NCBI RefSeq assembly: GCF_022605725.1
Contig: NC_065563.1
Span: 11,558,518 to 11,622,517 of the forward strand
DNA: 64,000 nucleotides
Origin: Anthonomus grandis grandis
Taxonomy: Eukaryota; Arthropoda; Insecta; Coleoptera; Curculionidae
Reading direction: 5' to 3'
In this document: in pieces, positions 44,001-54,600 of the stretch
Layout: the number at the start of each line of letters is the position of its first letter
How positions within the stretch are numbered: position 1 is the first letter of the stretch
Translations under genes and position numbers: made by a program
The notes under the pieces: model-generated
The model's database searches: none
Told to the model about the DNA's origin: nothing
Seen by the model: the letters and a program-made list of their open reading frames with translations, nothing else

Positions 44001-46908
44001 ATTACAACTAGTGGCAAGCAATAAAGGCTCTCATCAAAACGATAACAGCCCAAATTTCGGTGGTATTAAGTACTGGAAATCGGCTGCAATATGATGACAG
44101 CAATTGAGGAGATGAAGAAACTTGAACTTTGGATGAACAAACCCAACTTGTGTAAAATGTATTGTTTATTAATTTTTAGTAATGTTTTGACTTTGTTTGA
44201 AAAAAATGTTTTATTGATTATGTATAAACGTCATATAACATACAAAACAAAATATCTTTAAATGTTCATTGCATCTCAACTTCTTGGAAAATAGATTTAA
44301 ATATTACTGTAATCCTACTCACTTTCCTGTTTAGAGGACATTGCTTTTGTAAGTAAATTGGGAAAATTATTTATTATATATCAGATCTAGTCTACGTAGT
44401 TTATTTCATGTTTAATATTAACTGTTAGTTTTAAATACCGATTAAATATAACATGTATTTTCCCATAATTATGATCCTGGTTATTCAACGATAAATACTA
44501 AATAAATTTAACTGAGAACAACAATTGAAATGTGAACAATTTGTAGGAAGATAATAATTTTTAAAAAAATACGATCATCCTGATCGGTCGCCTATTAGCC
44601 AAAGCATGGTAAGTAGAGCTGATGCAAAGTTTCGGTGAAGGTTCATTGAATGGCCACCCAGATCGCCAGATTTAACGCCTCTCGATTACTTTTTAAGAGG
44701 ATACTTAAAAAGTAGAGTGTATGTCACTGAACCAGCGAGTTTGGAAGATTTAAAAGAACAAATACGTCAGGAAATTAGAGATATTACTCCAGATGTCATT
44801 GACAACGGTAAAAAAGAATTTTTAATTGTCAGGTGTGTCAACAGTGCTCAATTCAAACATTTAATTTAGATTACTGTCATATGATGTTTGTAAAGTATCA
44901 ATATATAATAGGTTTTTGCTGTGGAGATAGTGAATAACCCAACTGATCTGTACCAGTAATCAAAGGTTTGATTGCTCTTTTTTTTCCATTATTTCTGTCA
45001 TGATGAAGTAAAAACAGCAACAACTTCTAATTGAAACTCACCAAATGAATCCAGGGGTGCCTCACGACATCCTCCAAATGGTACCGATGTTGCGGTCGTA
45101 AAACGAGCATTTTGCCTATCAGGTGCTTTAAAGTGTTTTTCTGACCGTCCTTCCACACTCCCTTTGATAAATCATACTTGCAGTGCAGTATTTTCGTTGC
45201 CAGTTCTTTCTCTTGACGGCCGCTACAATCAAATCAAATCTTATCATAAACAAAGCTAGAGTACTTAAACTAATTAATTAATATACATTTAAAAAGATCA
45301 GAGACAAAACACTAACAAATAGAATACAAAAAACATAACACACATTTCCTAAAAGTGTATACCATTTATTAAACTACTGTTTTTAATGGTTAAAGAGTAC
45401 TTTGAATTTTTTAGGAGATACCTGGCGAGTAGAACAAGACTAAGGGGCAGTGAATTATTCTTTGATTTTTATAGTTTTAAATACAAACAGTACCCTGAAA
45501 ACTTACTTGAACGGCAGCTCTTGGGTGATCATATAATACAAGATAACCCCCAAACTCCACACATCCACCTTTGGCCCGTAAATATTTGTCTCTTCAATGC
45601 AATCATATTCACGGAACTGTGGACAAATCACCTCGGGGGCCACATACTTCAAAGTACCGCACATAGTGATGGCCATATCGTCTATAGTGTTCTTGCTTAG
45701 ACCGAAATCTGCAATTTTTAAGATGGTTTTGTCCCTTTCGTCCAAAAGGAGAATGTTTTCCGGCTGAAAAGACATCATTTAGGCATGTTCTCTTAAGCCG
45801 ACATGTTTAATGCAACCTTAAGGTCCCTATGAATGATCCGGTGGGAATGCAAATAGGAAATGGCCCGGGTCATTTGAAGAAAATAAAATTTCGCTAAACT
45901 CTCAGACATCGGACCATTGTTTTTAAGAATTCGAGCAGTTAGCTCTCCCCCTCTCATGTATTCAAGCACCATATATTCAACTCTCTCTGACTGCAGCCTA
46001 TTGAACATTTTAATGATAAATGGCTAAAAGGCAATAGAACCATTAGCAACCAAAAAAGCCTTAACGTCTCCCAATACTTACATGAGATATGGACTTTAAT
46101 ATTTCAATTTCATTCCTAACCTTGTTCGGATGATTTATTTTATATAACAAAGATGTATGACTCTCTGCCAAGTGGATCTTCTTAATGGCATATTCCTGGA
46201 ATGTATTCTAAAACAAACACCTTATTGGGGTTAAGCTTCTTGGGAAATGATTGCTCTTACCCTGTCTTTTACCAAGCATACTTCCCCGCAAGCCCCTTTC
46301 CCAAGCTGTCTTACTTTGGCAAACTTACCGGCCAGTTCAGCAGGTAAAAAATCATCTTTCGTTTCATCTCCTTGGGTAAGGAACTTATAAAAGACATGCC
46401 TGGATGCTGTACCCCCTAGGGATATTTCGTCCATATTTTTTAAAATACGCCTTAAAAAACACAAACTCAGGCATGCTTTCTCGATGATTTCAGTTAACTT
46501 ACTTATGCCTAATGCCAATTAATTCCTTGTTTATGTATGTACCGTTCTTGCTCAAGTCTATTATGTATACTAGACCGTCCTCAGGCGATTTCTCCATTTT
46601 AAAGTGGACTTTTGAGATGCTCACTAGAAATTCTCTGGGGAAGTTGTTCCTCGAGCATACCATCACCGTACAGTCCTTGGATCTTCCAAATGTGAAGCAT
46701 TCACCAATTACATCTAAGCCCAGGTGTTTTTATTGTGTTTAGAGAACATAATTGTCTTACCTATGCTCCTCAAGTAAGGTTTATAAGAAATTAGACGAGC
46801 CCATGGCAATTGAACCGGTGTAGTAGGAGTTATAAACTCCCCGGCGCTCTCCTCCTCCCTTGGTGTTAGGGTATTGGGCAAATCGTCAGACATTTCGTCC
46901 AGGATCAT
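34810..46908 (-). CDS. lok: Checkpoint kinase 2 (Chk2/loki)
   Basis: Coding exons on minus: 46908-46761, 46713-46503, 46450-46261, 46207-46082, 46023-45817, 45763-45507, 45222-45042 and 35046-34810. They join in frame with GT/AG introns to about 518 residues (the human protein is about 543). Residues about 50-120 form the FHA domain (FGRSKDC, SISKVHF, LSKNGTYIN). The kinase domain starts with GKGACGEV and AIKKI. It continues with VLEYMRGGEL, IIHRDLK-PEN (split by a 53-bp intron), IADFGLSK, CGTLKYVAPEV, DVWSLGVILY and HPWIHL. The C-terminus has a basic KKLRLDD stretch (likely nuclear localisation) and a poly-Ser run. Role: Ser/Thr kinase activated by ATM/ATR-type signalling after DNA breaks, acting in the nucleus. 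An in-frame TAA two codons before the ATG fixes the start. No SQ or TQ occurs before the FHA domain, which is unusual. Confidence 0.96.
35420..36770 (+). pseudogene. LINE, internally deleted ORF1-RT (plus), in Chk2 intron
   Basis: Plus strand. 35440-35545 is a coiled-coil ORF1 remnant (LQDENQMLKSELE). From 35575 it passes directly into RT: IKSLKNRAASGNDGIS, GIITPIHKSGTKEALNNYR, FGFKQNFTTEDAV, LDIGKAFDTVAHHILLDKLE, then a ruined VLQMTMVLGPV block. CFSDDTALIV sits in place of YADD, and LKTPKMVYSATVEPILNY leads to the end near 36770. The endonuclease is gone, so a large internal deletion joined ORF1 to RT. Stops and frame changes throughout. Confidence 0.8.
36771..38291. other. AT-rich non-coding stretch with short TTTAATA-type repeats
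   Basis: 36815-36945 is a loose tandem of TACTTTAATTTATAAT-like words. The rest shows no gene; short open frames carry no recognisable motif. Confidence 0.5.
38292..40150 (+). pseudogene. LINE ORF2 remnant with catalytic region deleted (plus)
   Basis: Plus strand. The end of an endonuclease (AAVLSDHKAVQI, the SDH motif) is at about 38360-38400. A linker follows, then IQKIIPIFKKGSRDDLNNYRP and ISKVFELLFKNQ (39085-39215). The open part 39184-39822 has CDLSKAFDCISHRILLSKL and ITHGVPQGSILGPLLF; AEDTTALC follows immediately, so the strand that normally leads into YADD is missing and the first catalytic Asp is Glu. It ends with the thumb region (VRFLGVHLDPTM) and degraded sequence to about 40150. 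Confidence 0.85.
40337..41061 (-). mobile_element. Truncated mariner-type element (minus)
   Basis: Minus-strand transposase C-terminus (41061-40846): LTPMDFSVWGCMKDFVY, then RARMCIQMNGDHVEQII and stop, matching the third catalytic-Asp region (LTPxDFxxWG) and the CIxxNGxHxE tail of mariner-superfamily enzymes. To the left, ACAGGGTGTCCGG at 40337-40349 resembles the terminal repeat of such elements. The N-terminal two thirds of the transposase and the other terminus are missing where BEL/Pao sequence begins. Confidence 0.65.
41113..43861 (-). pseudogene. BEL/Pao LTR-retrotransposon pol remnant (minus)
   Basis: Minus-strand pol fragment. 43861-43664 holds LTRFWEIEEVPSRNQ and YIVRIPFK, the segment before RT. 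43682-43104 holds the RT (KLRVVFDASSKT, IAFTADIEKMYRQI, the catalytic FYVDDILSG). 42992-42716 is the connection region with TELHGFCDASEKAYRA (RNase H start). After the solo LTR at 42268-42715, the frame resumes as VCAKSKVAPVKIKT, IPRLELCAA-type sequence and FAWSDSMITLGWI. 41963-41325 leads to the integrase zinc finger (HEKILHGG...CVKC) before the copy is truncated. DASSK, YVDDILS and CAKSKVAP identify BEL/Pao. gag, the protease front, the integrase core and its own LTRs are absent. Confidence 0.92.
42268..42715 (+). mobile_element. Solo LTR (448 bp) inside the BEL/Pao remnant
   Basis: Begins TG (TGTTGTAATTC) and ends CA (CCTCCCCACA). Flanked by the 5-bp duplication CCAGT at 42263-42267 and 42716-42720. 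When it is left out, the minus pol frame reads through without a break (IKVTLV joined to CAKSKVAP). It has an internal promoter-like TATAAATA at 42385-42392 with an initiator-like CCAGTCG about 33 bp downstream, so its own sense is probably plus. It is GC-richer than the surroundings. Its family is unknown (gypsy- or BEL-type). Confidence 0.85.
43862..44648. other. Non-coding, AT-rich intron segment
   Basis: No gene or repeat recognised between the BEL/Pao remnant and the transposase tail at 44649. Confidence 0.45.
44649..44868 (+). pseudogene. mariner-type transposase C-terminal fragment (plus)
   Basis: An open run of 73 codons to a TAG: WPPRSPDLTPLDYFLRGYLK, then SLEDLKEQIRQEI, and NSAQFKHLI at the end. 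WPPRSPDLxPxDxFLWG is the third catalytic-acid block of the mariner-superfamily group also seen at 40846-41061. There is no upstream catalytic part or terminal repeat, so it is an isolated 3' remnant. Confidence 0.75.
45042..45222 (-). CDS. lok: Chk2 coding exon 7 (kinase C-lobe)
   Basis: Encodes the kinase end, including LVLRPQHRYHLEDVVRHPWIHL. Phase 0 donor GTGAGT opens the 10-kb intron. Confidence 0.93.
45507..45763 (-). CDS. lok: Chk2 coding exon 6 (DFG and APE)
   Basis: PENILLLDER, IADFGLSK, CGTLKYVAPEV, VDVWSLGV. Donor GTAAGT after ELPF. Confidence 0.95.
45817..46023 (-). CDS. lok: Chk2 coding exon 5 (hinge and HRDLK)
   Basis: Begins PFIIKMFNRLQ and ends at IIHRDLK. The next exon begins PEN, so the catalytic loop is split by a 53-bp intron. 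Confidence 0.94.
46082..46207 (-). CDS. lok: Chk2 coding exon 4 (AIKK lysine and helix C)
   Basis: Encodes NTFQEYAIKKIHLAE, with the catalytic Lys, and the helix-C Glu in NEIEIL. Acceptor TTTTAG, donor GTAAGT. Confidence 0.92.
46261..46450 (-). CDS. lok: Chk2 coding exon 3 (linker and P-loop)
   Basis: Covers the FHA-kinase linker and the glycine loop GKGACGEVCLVKDR. It contains the only TQ near the N-terminal half (FLTQGD). Acceptor TTTTTTAAG. Confidence 0.88.
46503..46713 (-). CDS. lok: Chk2 coding exon 2 (FHA domain)
   Basis: Carries FTFGRSKDC, SISKVHF and NGTYIN, the phosphothreonine-binding FHA signature. Donor GTAAGT. Confidence 0.94.
46761..46908 (-). CDS. lok: Chk2 coding exon 1
   Basis: ATG at 46908 preceded by TGGTAATCA, with TAA in frame. 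Encodes an acidic, Thr-Pro-rich N-terminus; donor GTAAGA. Confidence 0.93.
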
Positions 46909-46917
46909 TGATTACCA

Positions 46918-48440
46918 CCTGACAAATAAATTTTTTATTTAAATTGTAATTATTGCTTAGCAAAGGTTCTATAACAGACCAGTCAGATGGAAGATGTACG
47001 AGGCTTCACTACGGTCTAGAACGGACCTTAAAATTGTCAAATAGTAACACGAAGAGCGCAAAAATGGTTATTAAAGGACTCGCCGCGGCAATTGGCATCG
47101 AAAAAGGCCCCCAAACAAAAAAACACCTTAAATTTATGAACTAACAGAACGCCGTTTTACTTAGAAATCCTAAGAAAATTTGACGGGTTCAACTGTCATC
47201 TTTGTCAAATGTTTTGGCGGGAAACCGTTACCTTACCTCCAATTGGATACCAGTGTCACGTGATCAGCTGATTTTTGACATTTGTAATCTACACTGTTCA
47301 CACTATGAAGCGGATTTGTTAAATTTATTTTTAATTTAATGTAATTGACAAAATATTGTTAAATATCGTTCTAGACATCGTTGTGATCAGTCGGATCGCG
47401 AATTCCTTATCTTTAGTTGTTGCAATGACAACATGAATCTCTACTGTCATTATGACAAACGAAATCATGCAATTTTCTTTATCATTTTTCAAAAAGCGCC
47501 CCCGTTTTTTAAAACCGAATTTAAAGCTCATAATGCCTTTTATTAGATAAGTACCGTTACTCTAAAGAAGTAGGTCGAAAAAACACATTTTTAATGCAAA
47601 GTCCCACACAAATAACTTTGATTAGCATTATTATATTATGTTAATATGTAGTATTTAATTTTAAAATTTGAATTTCGCGCCTTCAGATATAACGTCATAT
47701 GTGTTAACAGTTATTACGGTTTGTTAGTATAGTAGTAAACAAAACAACCCTTGCCTTGAGTATATGTTGAACTGCAAGAAAGTTGTTGTATTCTATTCTA
47801 CTACTAATTCTAGTCTCTCAATATTTAATGTAAAAATATCTTTACTTCAACGTGCCGGCAGTGTATACTAATATTGGGCACTGTTGCCAACTCAGCTAAA
47901 CCATATTAAAATAGTATATTTTTAACATAATTTGAAACCCTTTTAGCATATGAGTAGTAGCTTGCTAATACACCCAAGACAAATTAAAAATTATGGTAGG
48001 TAAGTAGCAAAAATAAAGTTGCAATATAAATATGTTTAATAATGCACTTTTAAACACTTGGCAACGTTGCTTAACACTCCATATTTCTTTATTGGAATTT
48101 TCTGCTTCAAAACAAGAAACCTTCCAAGTTATTTATGCTAAACTGAACCGTTATTTACGATCTTTTATCGCACAAAAGTCCTGACCCGTGACATTACCAC
48201 ACTCTTATCGAAATTAACGCAACAAATTCTTCGCGGGAGGTTATCGGGTTAAAAACGTCAGCTGATTACCGCGAATCCGGCCTTCCCATTGGTCGATCTC
48301 ACGTGGAACAACAACAAGTGTTCTCCTGCAAAACTGTTTAAAATTTTTTTCGTTAATTATCTTTTAGTTGTTGGCGTAGTAACACCATTTCAGGCCTAAT
48401 AGTAACCATATTCTTTCTGTACGAGTATATCAAGAATAAA
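46918..48440. promoter_or_regulatory. Shared head-to-head promoter interval of Chk2 and Gart
   Basis: Contains no TE coding. On the Chk2 side a likely 5'-UTR intron has its acceptor at 46919-46920 and a good donor (GGAG|GTAAGG) at 47236 on minus, so the Chk2 transcription start is probably near 47.24-47.35 kb. Motifs: the palindrome TCACGTGA (CACGTG at 47257-47262) and ATTGG at 47242-47246 near Chk2; CACGTG at 48300-48305 and ATTGG (inverted CCAAT) at 48288-48292 near Gart. CACGTG is the Myc/Max and MITF-type E-box. Sites are predicted from sequence only. Confidence 0.5.
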
Positions 48441-48611
48441 ATGGCCAAAAACGTACTGGTGGTGGGCAGCGGAGGCCGGGAGCACGCTATGGTATGGAAA
48501 CTGTCCCAGAGCCCCCAAATTGGAAGGATTTATGCTGCCCCCGGTAGTGTGGGCATCGGGACAGTACCGAAAGCCACCAATGTGCCTTCTGTGGATGTTA
48601 AGGATTTTCAG
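48441..48611 (+). CDS. Gart: Gart exon 1
   Basis: 57 codons, nucleotide-binding Gly-rich start GSGGREHA; donor GTAAAA after DFQ, phase 0. Confidence 0.96.
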
Positions 48612-51600
48612 GTAAAAGCACTTTTAAAAAAAAAAAACTTAGGTTAAAACCAATTTAGTATATGTGACTTTTGGTGGGCCATACTTCATTATAGTACCAC
48701 TAATCGATAAGGCAATTTTAACAGGAGTTTTTCCTAATTGCCTTAAAACTGTCAAGGTATAATTGTAAAAATAAAACTAACAACAATATTGTTTTAAAGG
48801 AAGATGGTCAGTCCATTGAAAACCCACCTTTAATCACCAAATTATTTGCTCAACATTTTACTCTTGACGATCAACAAAGCTGTAACTCCTACACACATGA
48901 CTTGCATAATGATTATCCAACCATATTTCTCAATCCTGTTAATTCTCAGGATATTGCTGAACCTTCCGGATAAATTTTTCCTTTGGCCTGAATGAAATTC
49001 CGGTATTCATTTTAAAGTTTGTTGGGATTCACTTAGCGGGACCCATTTCCACTGTGATCAATGAGAGTCTTGCTACCCAAATTTTTCCTTCTGCTCTTAA
49101 GCTATTTGTTAGTGTAGGCTCTGGGCTAGGAAAGTTCATAGTGGGCTGTATTTATTTCCCTCCAAAATCACCTTCAGAAAAGTACAACATACTCAGCCAA
49201 GAGATCGATTCTTTCTCTGGGAATCAGGAGTGCCCATTACTACTGTTCGGGGACTTCAATCTGCCAAAAGCAATTTGGTCATCAGACAACTTTTGTTCTC
49301 AAGCGACCAGTGCACTGGGTGCTTGCCCTCTGGAAGTCGAGTCCATAGAAGTGATATCAGACTTATGTAGTTTCCACAATCTATACCAATTGAATAATAT
49401 TCCAAACCACCTGGGGAATACACTGGATCTGATTTTTTGTGAGAGTACCTTGTCTGCAGAGGTCACGGCAGCTGATGATGCTCTGGTTCCACAGGACAAT
49501 TACCATCCACCCCTCCTTACATCCATTACTGTTTCGAGAGGACATACTAATCATCCAGGTAGATTTAACAATCAATATTATTATGATTATAATTCAGCAA
49601 ATTTTTATTTAATTAATGAACTTCTTGGACAGGTTAATTGGAATTATGTACTTCAACAGGATTCCCTAGATATTATGTTAAATATTTTTTATGATATACT
49701 TTATTCAGTTATACATATTGCTGTACCTTTAAAACGGGTGTCTCGCGGGCACTTTCCAAAGTGGTTTTCTCCAGCTCTTAAAAATTTGGTAATTTCAAAG
49801 AAACAGGCACATAAAGTTTTCAAAGATTCGGGTTCCAGAGATGATTATATTACCTTCTCAAGCTTAAGATCAGAGTGTAAATTACTTGCAAAAGTCTGTT
49901 TTGAACAATATGTCTCCGAATCAGAAAGAAATTTAGTTGATCACAGTAACATAAAGAAGTTCTGGTCTTATGTAAACTCTAGAAGACTAGGAAATGATCT
50001 ACCTTCAGAAATGTTCTATAATGATAAGCATTGCCTTCTTGGTCCTGCCCTACCTGATCTCTTTGCTGATTACTTCAAAACAGTTTATTCAACCAAAAAC
50101 TACCCTGTACCTGAATCTTTATCCTTCAATAATATCAACATAAGCAATTTTCACATAAATATTTCTACAATATACAATGAAATTTGCAGCTTGAACACCA
50201 ATAAGGGTCCAGGGCCAGATGGCATACCACCCTCCATCCTTAAATCATGCAGTTTTGTTCTGTCTCATCCACTTTTTATTTTATTCAATAAATCATTAGA
50301 ATTGGGAGTCTTCCCTGAATTTTGGAAGACAAGCTACTTGACCCCTATACATAAAGCAGGAAACAAGGGCGACATAAGCAACTATAGACCAGTGTGCAAC
50401 TTAAACGCTATTCCAAAACTATTCGAGAAAATTGTAACACAACATCTTACATCATTTTTGGGTCCTACCATTATATCAGAGCAGTTTGGCTTTAAGACCA
50501 GGAGATCAACAGAGCTTAATCTATTGACTTATGCAGACTATCTGGCGAGCGTCTTGGATAGGGGTGGCGAGGTTCACACTATCTATACCGACTTTTCGAA
50601 GGCGTTCGACAGGGTCAATCATGAGATACTTTTGAGTAAGCTTGGAGCCGCGGGTGTAGGGGGAAATTTCTTGAGACGGTTTCGCAGCTACCTATCAGAT
50701 AGGTCCCAAATTGTAAGGGTCAATGGCTTCATGTCCTATGAGCTAAGCGTTCCCTCAGGTGTTCCTCAAGGATCACATTTGGGGCCGCTTCTTTTTAATG
50801 TTTTTATGAACGACATCCACTCATGTTTTAAATATTCCAGATTCTTATGTTTTGCAGACGACCTGAAATGTTTTCTAGCTATCTCCTCTCTTAATGACTG
50901 TGTCAATCTACAGTCAGATCTTTCCAGACTGGAAGAGTGGTGTGTTCAGAACTGCATGGATTTGAATCCAGCCAAGTGCTATAGTATTTGCTTCTCCAAG
51001 CGTAGAAATACCACAACATTCGCATATTCCTTGTGCAATAGACCCTTGTCGAATGTGACAACAATTAGGGACCTTGGAGTCATATTCGACTCATCTCTTA
51101 CATTTAGCTTTCATATATCTGAGATAGTAACAAAAGCCCTTAAAATAATAGGTTTTGTCAAGAGATGCACAAGAGATTTTACAAATACCCCTGCTATCCG
51201 CATGCTCTATTGTACATTGATCAGACCTTTGTTGGAGTATGCCTCCTCAGTCTGGAGTCCTCATTATGCCTGCTATATTCACAGGTTGGAACAGGTGCAA
51301 CGGAGAATGCTGAAATACCTGGCATTTAAATCCAAAATTGATCCTGTTGACAACCACCATTATGATTACAGGGTTCTGTATGAGCTGTTTTGTCTTCCTC
51401 CTCTTGTTGTTCGTCGGGAACAACGGGATTTAAAAAATTTGTATAACCTTCTGACTGCTTCTGTAGATTCACCAGACCTGCTATATTCAATAGGTCTAGC
51501 AATACCTACGAGAAATACAAGGTCAAACAGCCTTTTCTACCAACCTTTCTGTAGAACAAACATCAAGTACAATAGCTTTATTGCTAGATCAGCCAGGCTT

Positions 51601-54600
51601 GCAAATAATAGTACATCTCTGAACATAGATTTCAATATAAGTCCAAGGCGCTTTGCTAAGTTTGTTGAGGATTTTCATGTGTGACTTTGTATATTGTTGT
51701 GGGGTTTTTGCTATTCTGTTTAATTGTGTGTACATACTATTCATACTTCATACTATTGTGTGCTGGTTTAAGCCAATTTTGGAGGTGATAATTGGGTTCA
51801 AGGGAGTGAAAACTGAATTTAATTAATTTTATTGTGTTCTTTTGTTGTATATTTTTTAAGTTCTCCTGTTGCCATTATTTATTAATCCTGTTTTATTCTA
51901 TGACTGTGATAGTGATGGGTTGTGAATATCAAATGATAATTATATAAAATAATACTAAGTATAAATTGTTTGAGGTTATAAATTATTGTTATTGTAAATT
52001 ATGCTATTTCTGTAAAAATGGGTAATGCCCGTAAATAAATAAATAAATTAAGCAGGCAAAAGTAGAAATGAATATTGCCAACTAGCGGCCAGTATCCGTA
52101 TTGCCATCCATATCGAAGGTATTTGAAAGGCTTATCTATCAAATAGTTTATTTATTTATTTTCTCTTCCGACGAGCAATTGTCCAATTTACTGCAATATA
52201 AAACATTTTAAATCATAATAATCCTACCTGATAAAAAGCTTAAAAATAGATAGGGTACAATTTGACTCAAATTTTTTCACATCACAGAATAAATTCACAG
52301 AACATTGCCTTCCAACAGTCTTAAAAATTCTATTAGTAAAACAATCCAACTGATCCGAGTACCAGTTAGCAAGTTTGCTTGCCCTAGTACCAAAGGAATT
52401 GTTTCTATAATGGTTTCGGTGGGATGGAATATAGAATGAGGGTGTCTGACGGGCCTGCCTATAGGGAACATGTAGGCCAATTTTAGCAAGTATATTTGGG
52501 CAGCAAGATCCAGAATTGAGAGTGTCATAGAAGACTGACAGGTCACAACGAGTATGGATATTAAGTTCTCAGCTCTATTAAGACTCAAACTCGTGGTAGA
52601 TAATAGGAAGTGGAATATTCCTTTTGAACGCAATGTATCTTAAAAATTGGTGCTGAACCTGTTCAATCATCTGAATGTGATTGTTATAAGGAGGTGACCA
52701 AATACATGAACAATACTCTAGGCGAGGACGAACTAGTGCATAGTAAAGAAGCTTAATAGAAATAGTGTCCTGGAAATCTCTGGTGCACTTCTTAATAAAA
52801 CCCAGCATTTGCATAGCATTTAATACAGTTGTTGTGACATGAAGAGAAAAATTTAACTGGTCCAAATTTATACCAAGGTCTTTTTCACTAGATAACACTC
52901 CTAAAGGAGTGCCATTAATAGTATAAATATGATTAAGCTGGCCTGTACCTCAAGAGAAAAGTATGAAAAGACATTTACTGGTATTCAACAGTGGTGCACC
53001 AACCACCAAGCCCATCTAAGTCACGCTGAAGTTTGAGGCAATCATCCAAATTTGAGACTCTACGGTAAACCTTAAGGTCATCCGCAAATTTCAGATAGTA
53101 ACTATTCATGAAACAACTTTCAATATCATTGATGAAGATGTTCAAAAACACAGGCCCCAGGTGGGCTCCTTGGGGAACACCAGATGGAGTCTTCTGGTGG
53201 ACTTGCACAGTTTAACAATTTGCCTATGGTTAGATAAGTAGCTTTTCAGCCACATATATAGGGGACTGCTAAGGCTGTACTTGCTTAGTTTGCTTAAAAA
53301 AATTGCATGATTGACGCGGTCAAAAGCTTTACTGAAGTCCGTATACACTGCATGTACATGACAAGCCTCCTCAAAAGACTGGATAACAAACTCAGTAAAA
53401 GTGAAAACATTTAGCTCAGTAGACCGCCCTGACATAAAACCAAATTGTCTGTTATTAATTACAACACCAAGATGACGCACCAAAAAACCATAAACAATCC
53501 TCTCAAAAAGCTTTGGGACAGAACTAGGGATTGGTCTATAATTCTTGACCTGAGTGCTGTCGTCAGACGTTAAGATGGGCGTCACAAAACTTCTGTGCTG
53601 TCTTTAGGGATAAATTAAATAATATAAACAAAGGTCTTGAGATAATAATGCTGCAATGCTTTAAGAAGATAGGAGGCAACCTAGCGGTGCCAGGACCCTT
53701 GCAAGCATCCAATGTACTCAGCTCAGAATAAATTTCAGAGATTGTTATGCTTAACTTAGAAATATTCAAATTGTGGTGGTTCATTGCTATACATTTCCGA
53801 AAAATACTTTTTTAAAAAAACAGATTGACTATATCAATGCCAGAAGAGCATTTAATGTTTTCGTAAAATATCTCTAGAGGGACTGCACTGTTGCCTTTTT
53901 TATTGTTTACAAATTTCCAAACATTTTGCAGATTATTCTTAAGAGATTGCTCTGTAAAAAACATGTATTCATCATAGCAGAGTTCAAAAATCTCTTGTGT
54001 GCCCTCTTCTTTGCAAATATTAACTCTGATGAAAACCAGAATTCATAGAATACATTTAACATATCGTTCAAAGCTAAATTCGTTAACAGTGTATCCCAGT
54101 CAAACTGCGATAGGAAATCCAAAATGGCATCCGAAAGTCCCTATAGGAACCACAGCCAGTCAGTTCACTTGAATTTCTGTTAAGACCACACTCCACACAA
54201 CAGTACATTGGAGGGTGATGATTGTCTGTTGGAAGCAATGCAAAATCTGCCATGGAAACAACTACATCTGAAGAAGGTACCAATACCAAGTCGAGAATTG
54301 AGCCAATATAGTTGACCTGAAATAAATTATATAGGGCACAAAGGCCGGACACTGTCTGGACAGTCTTGACTTCACCAGGTGATGCTGAGGCCAGAGGAAC
54401 AGCAGTTGATCCGAGCACCTCATCCAACCAAAGGCAGTGAGGCAGATTAAAATCGCCCACAATTGACAATGAGGGAGTCCGTCCACCAGTCCCTCCAAAT
54501 CGTCCACAAAAACAGCATACTTGTAGAGTGGCATAGTTGTTAGGTGGAGAGTACCTACAGAAACAAACAGTCCCTCAATTTCCTTACTTGATGATAAAAC

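Noticed and set aside
46231..46518. Longer continuous minus frame starting MALGISKLTEII as the Chk2 N-terminus
   Set aside because: It reads through the intron between the FHA exon and the linker exon; the spliced model recovers the full FHA domain upstream.
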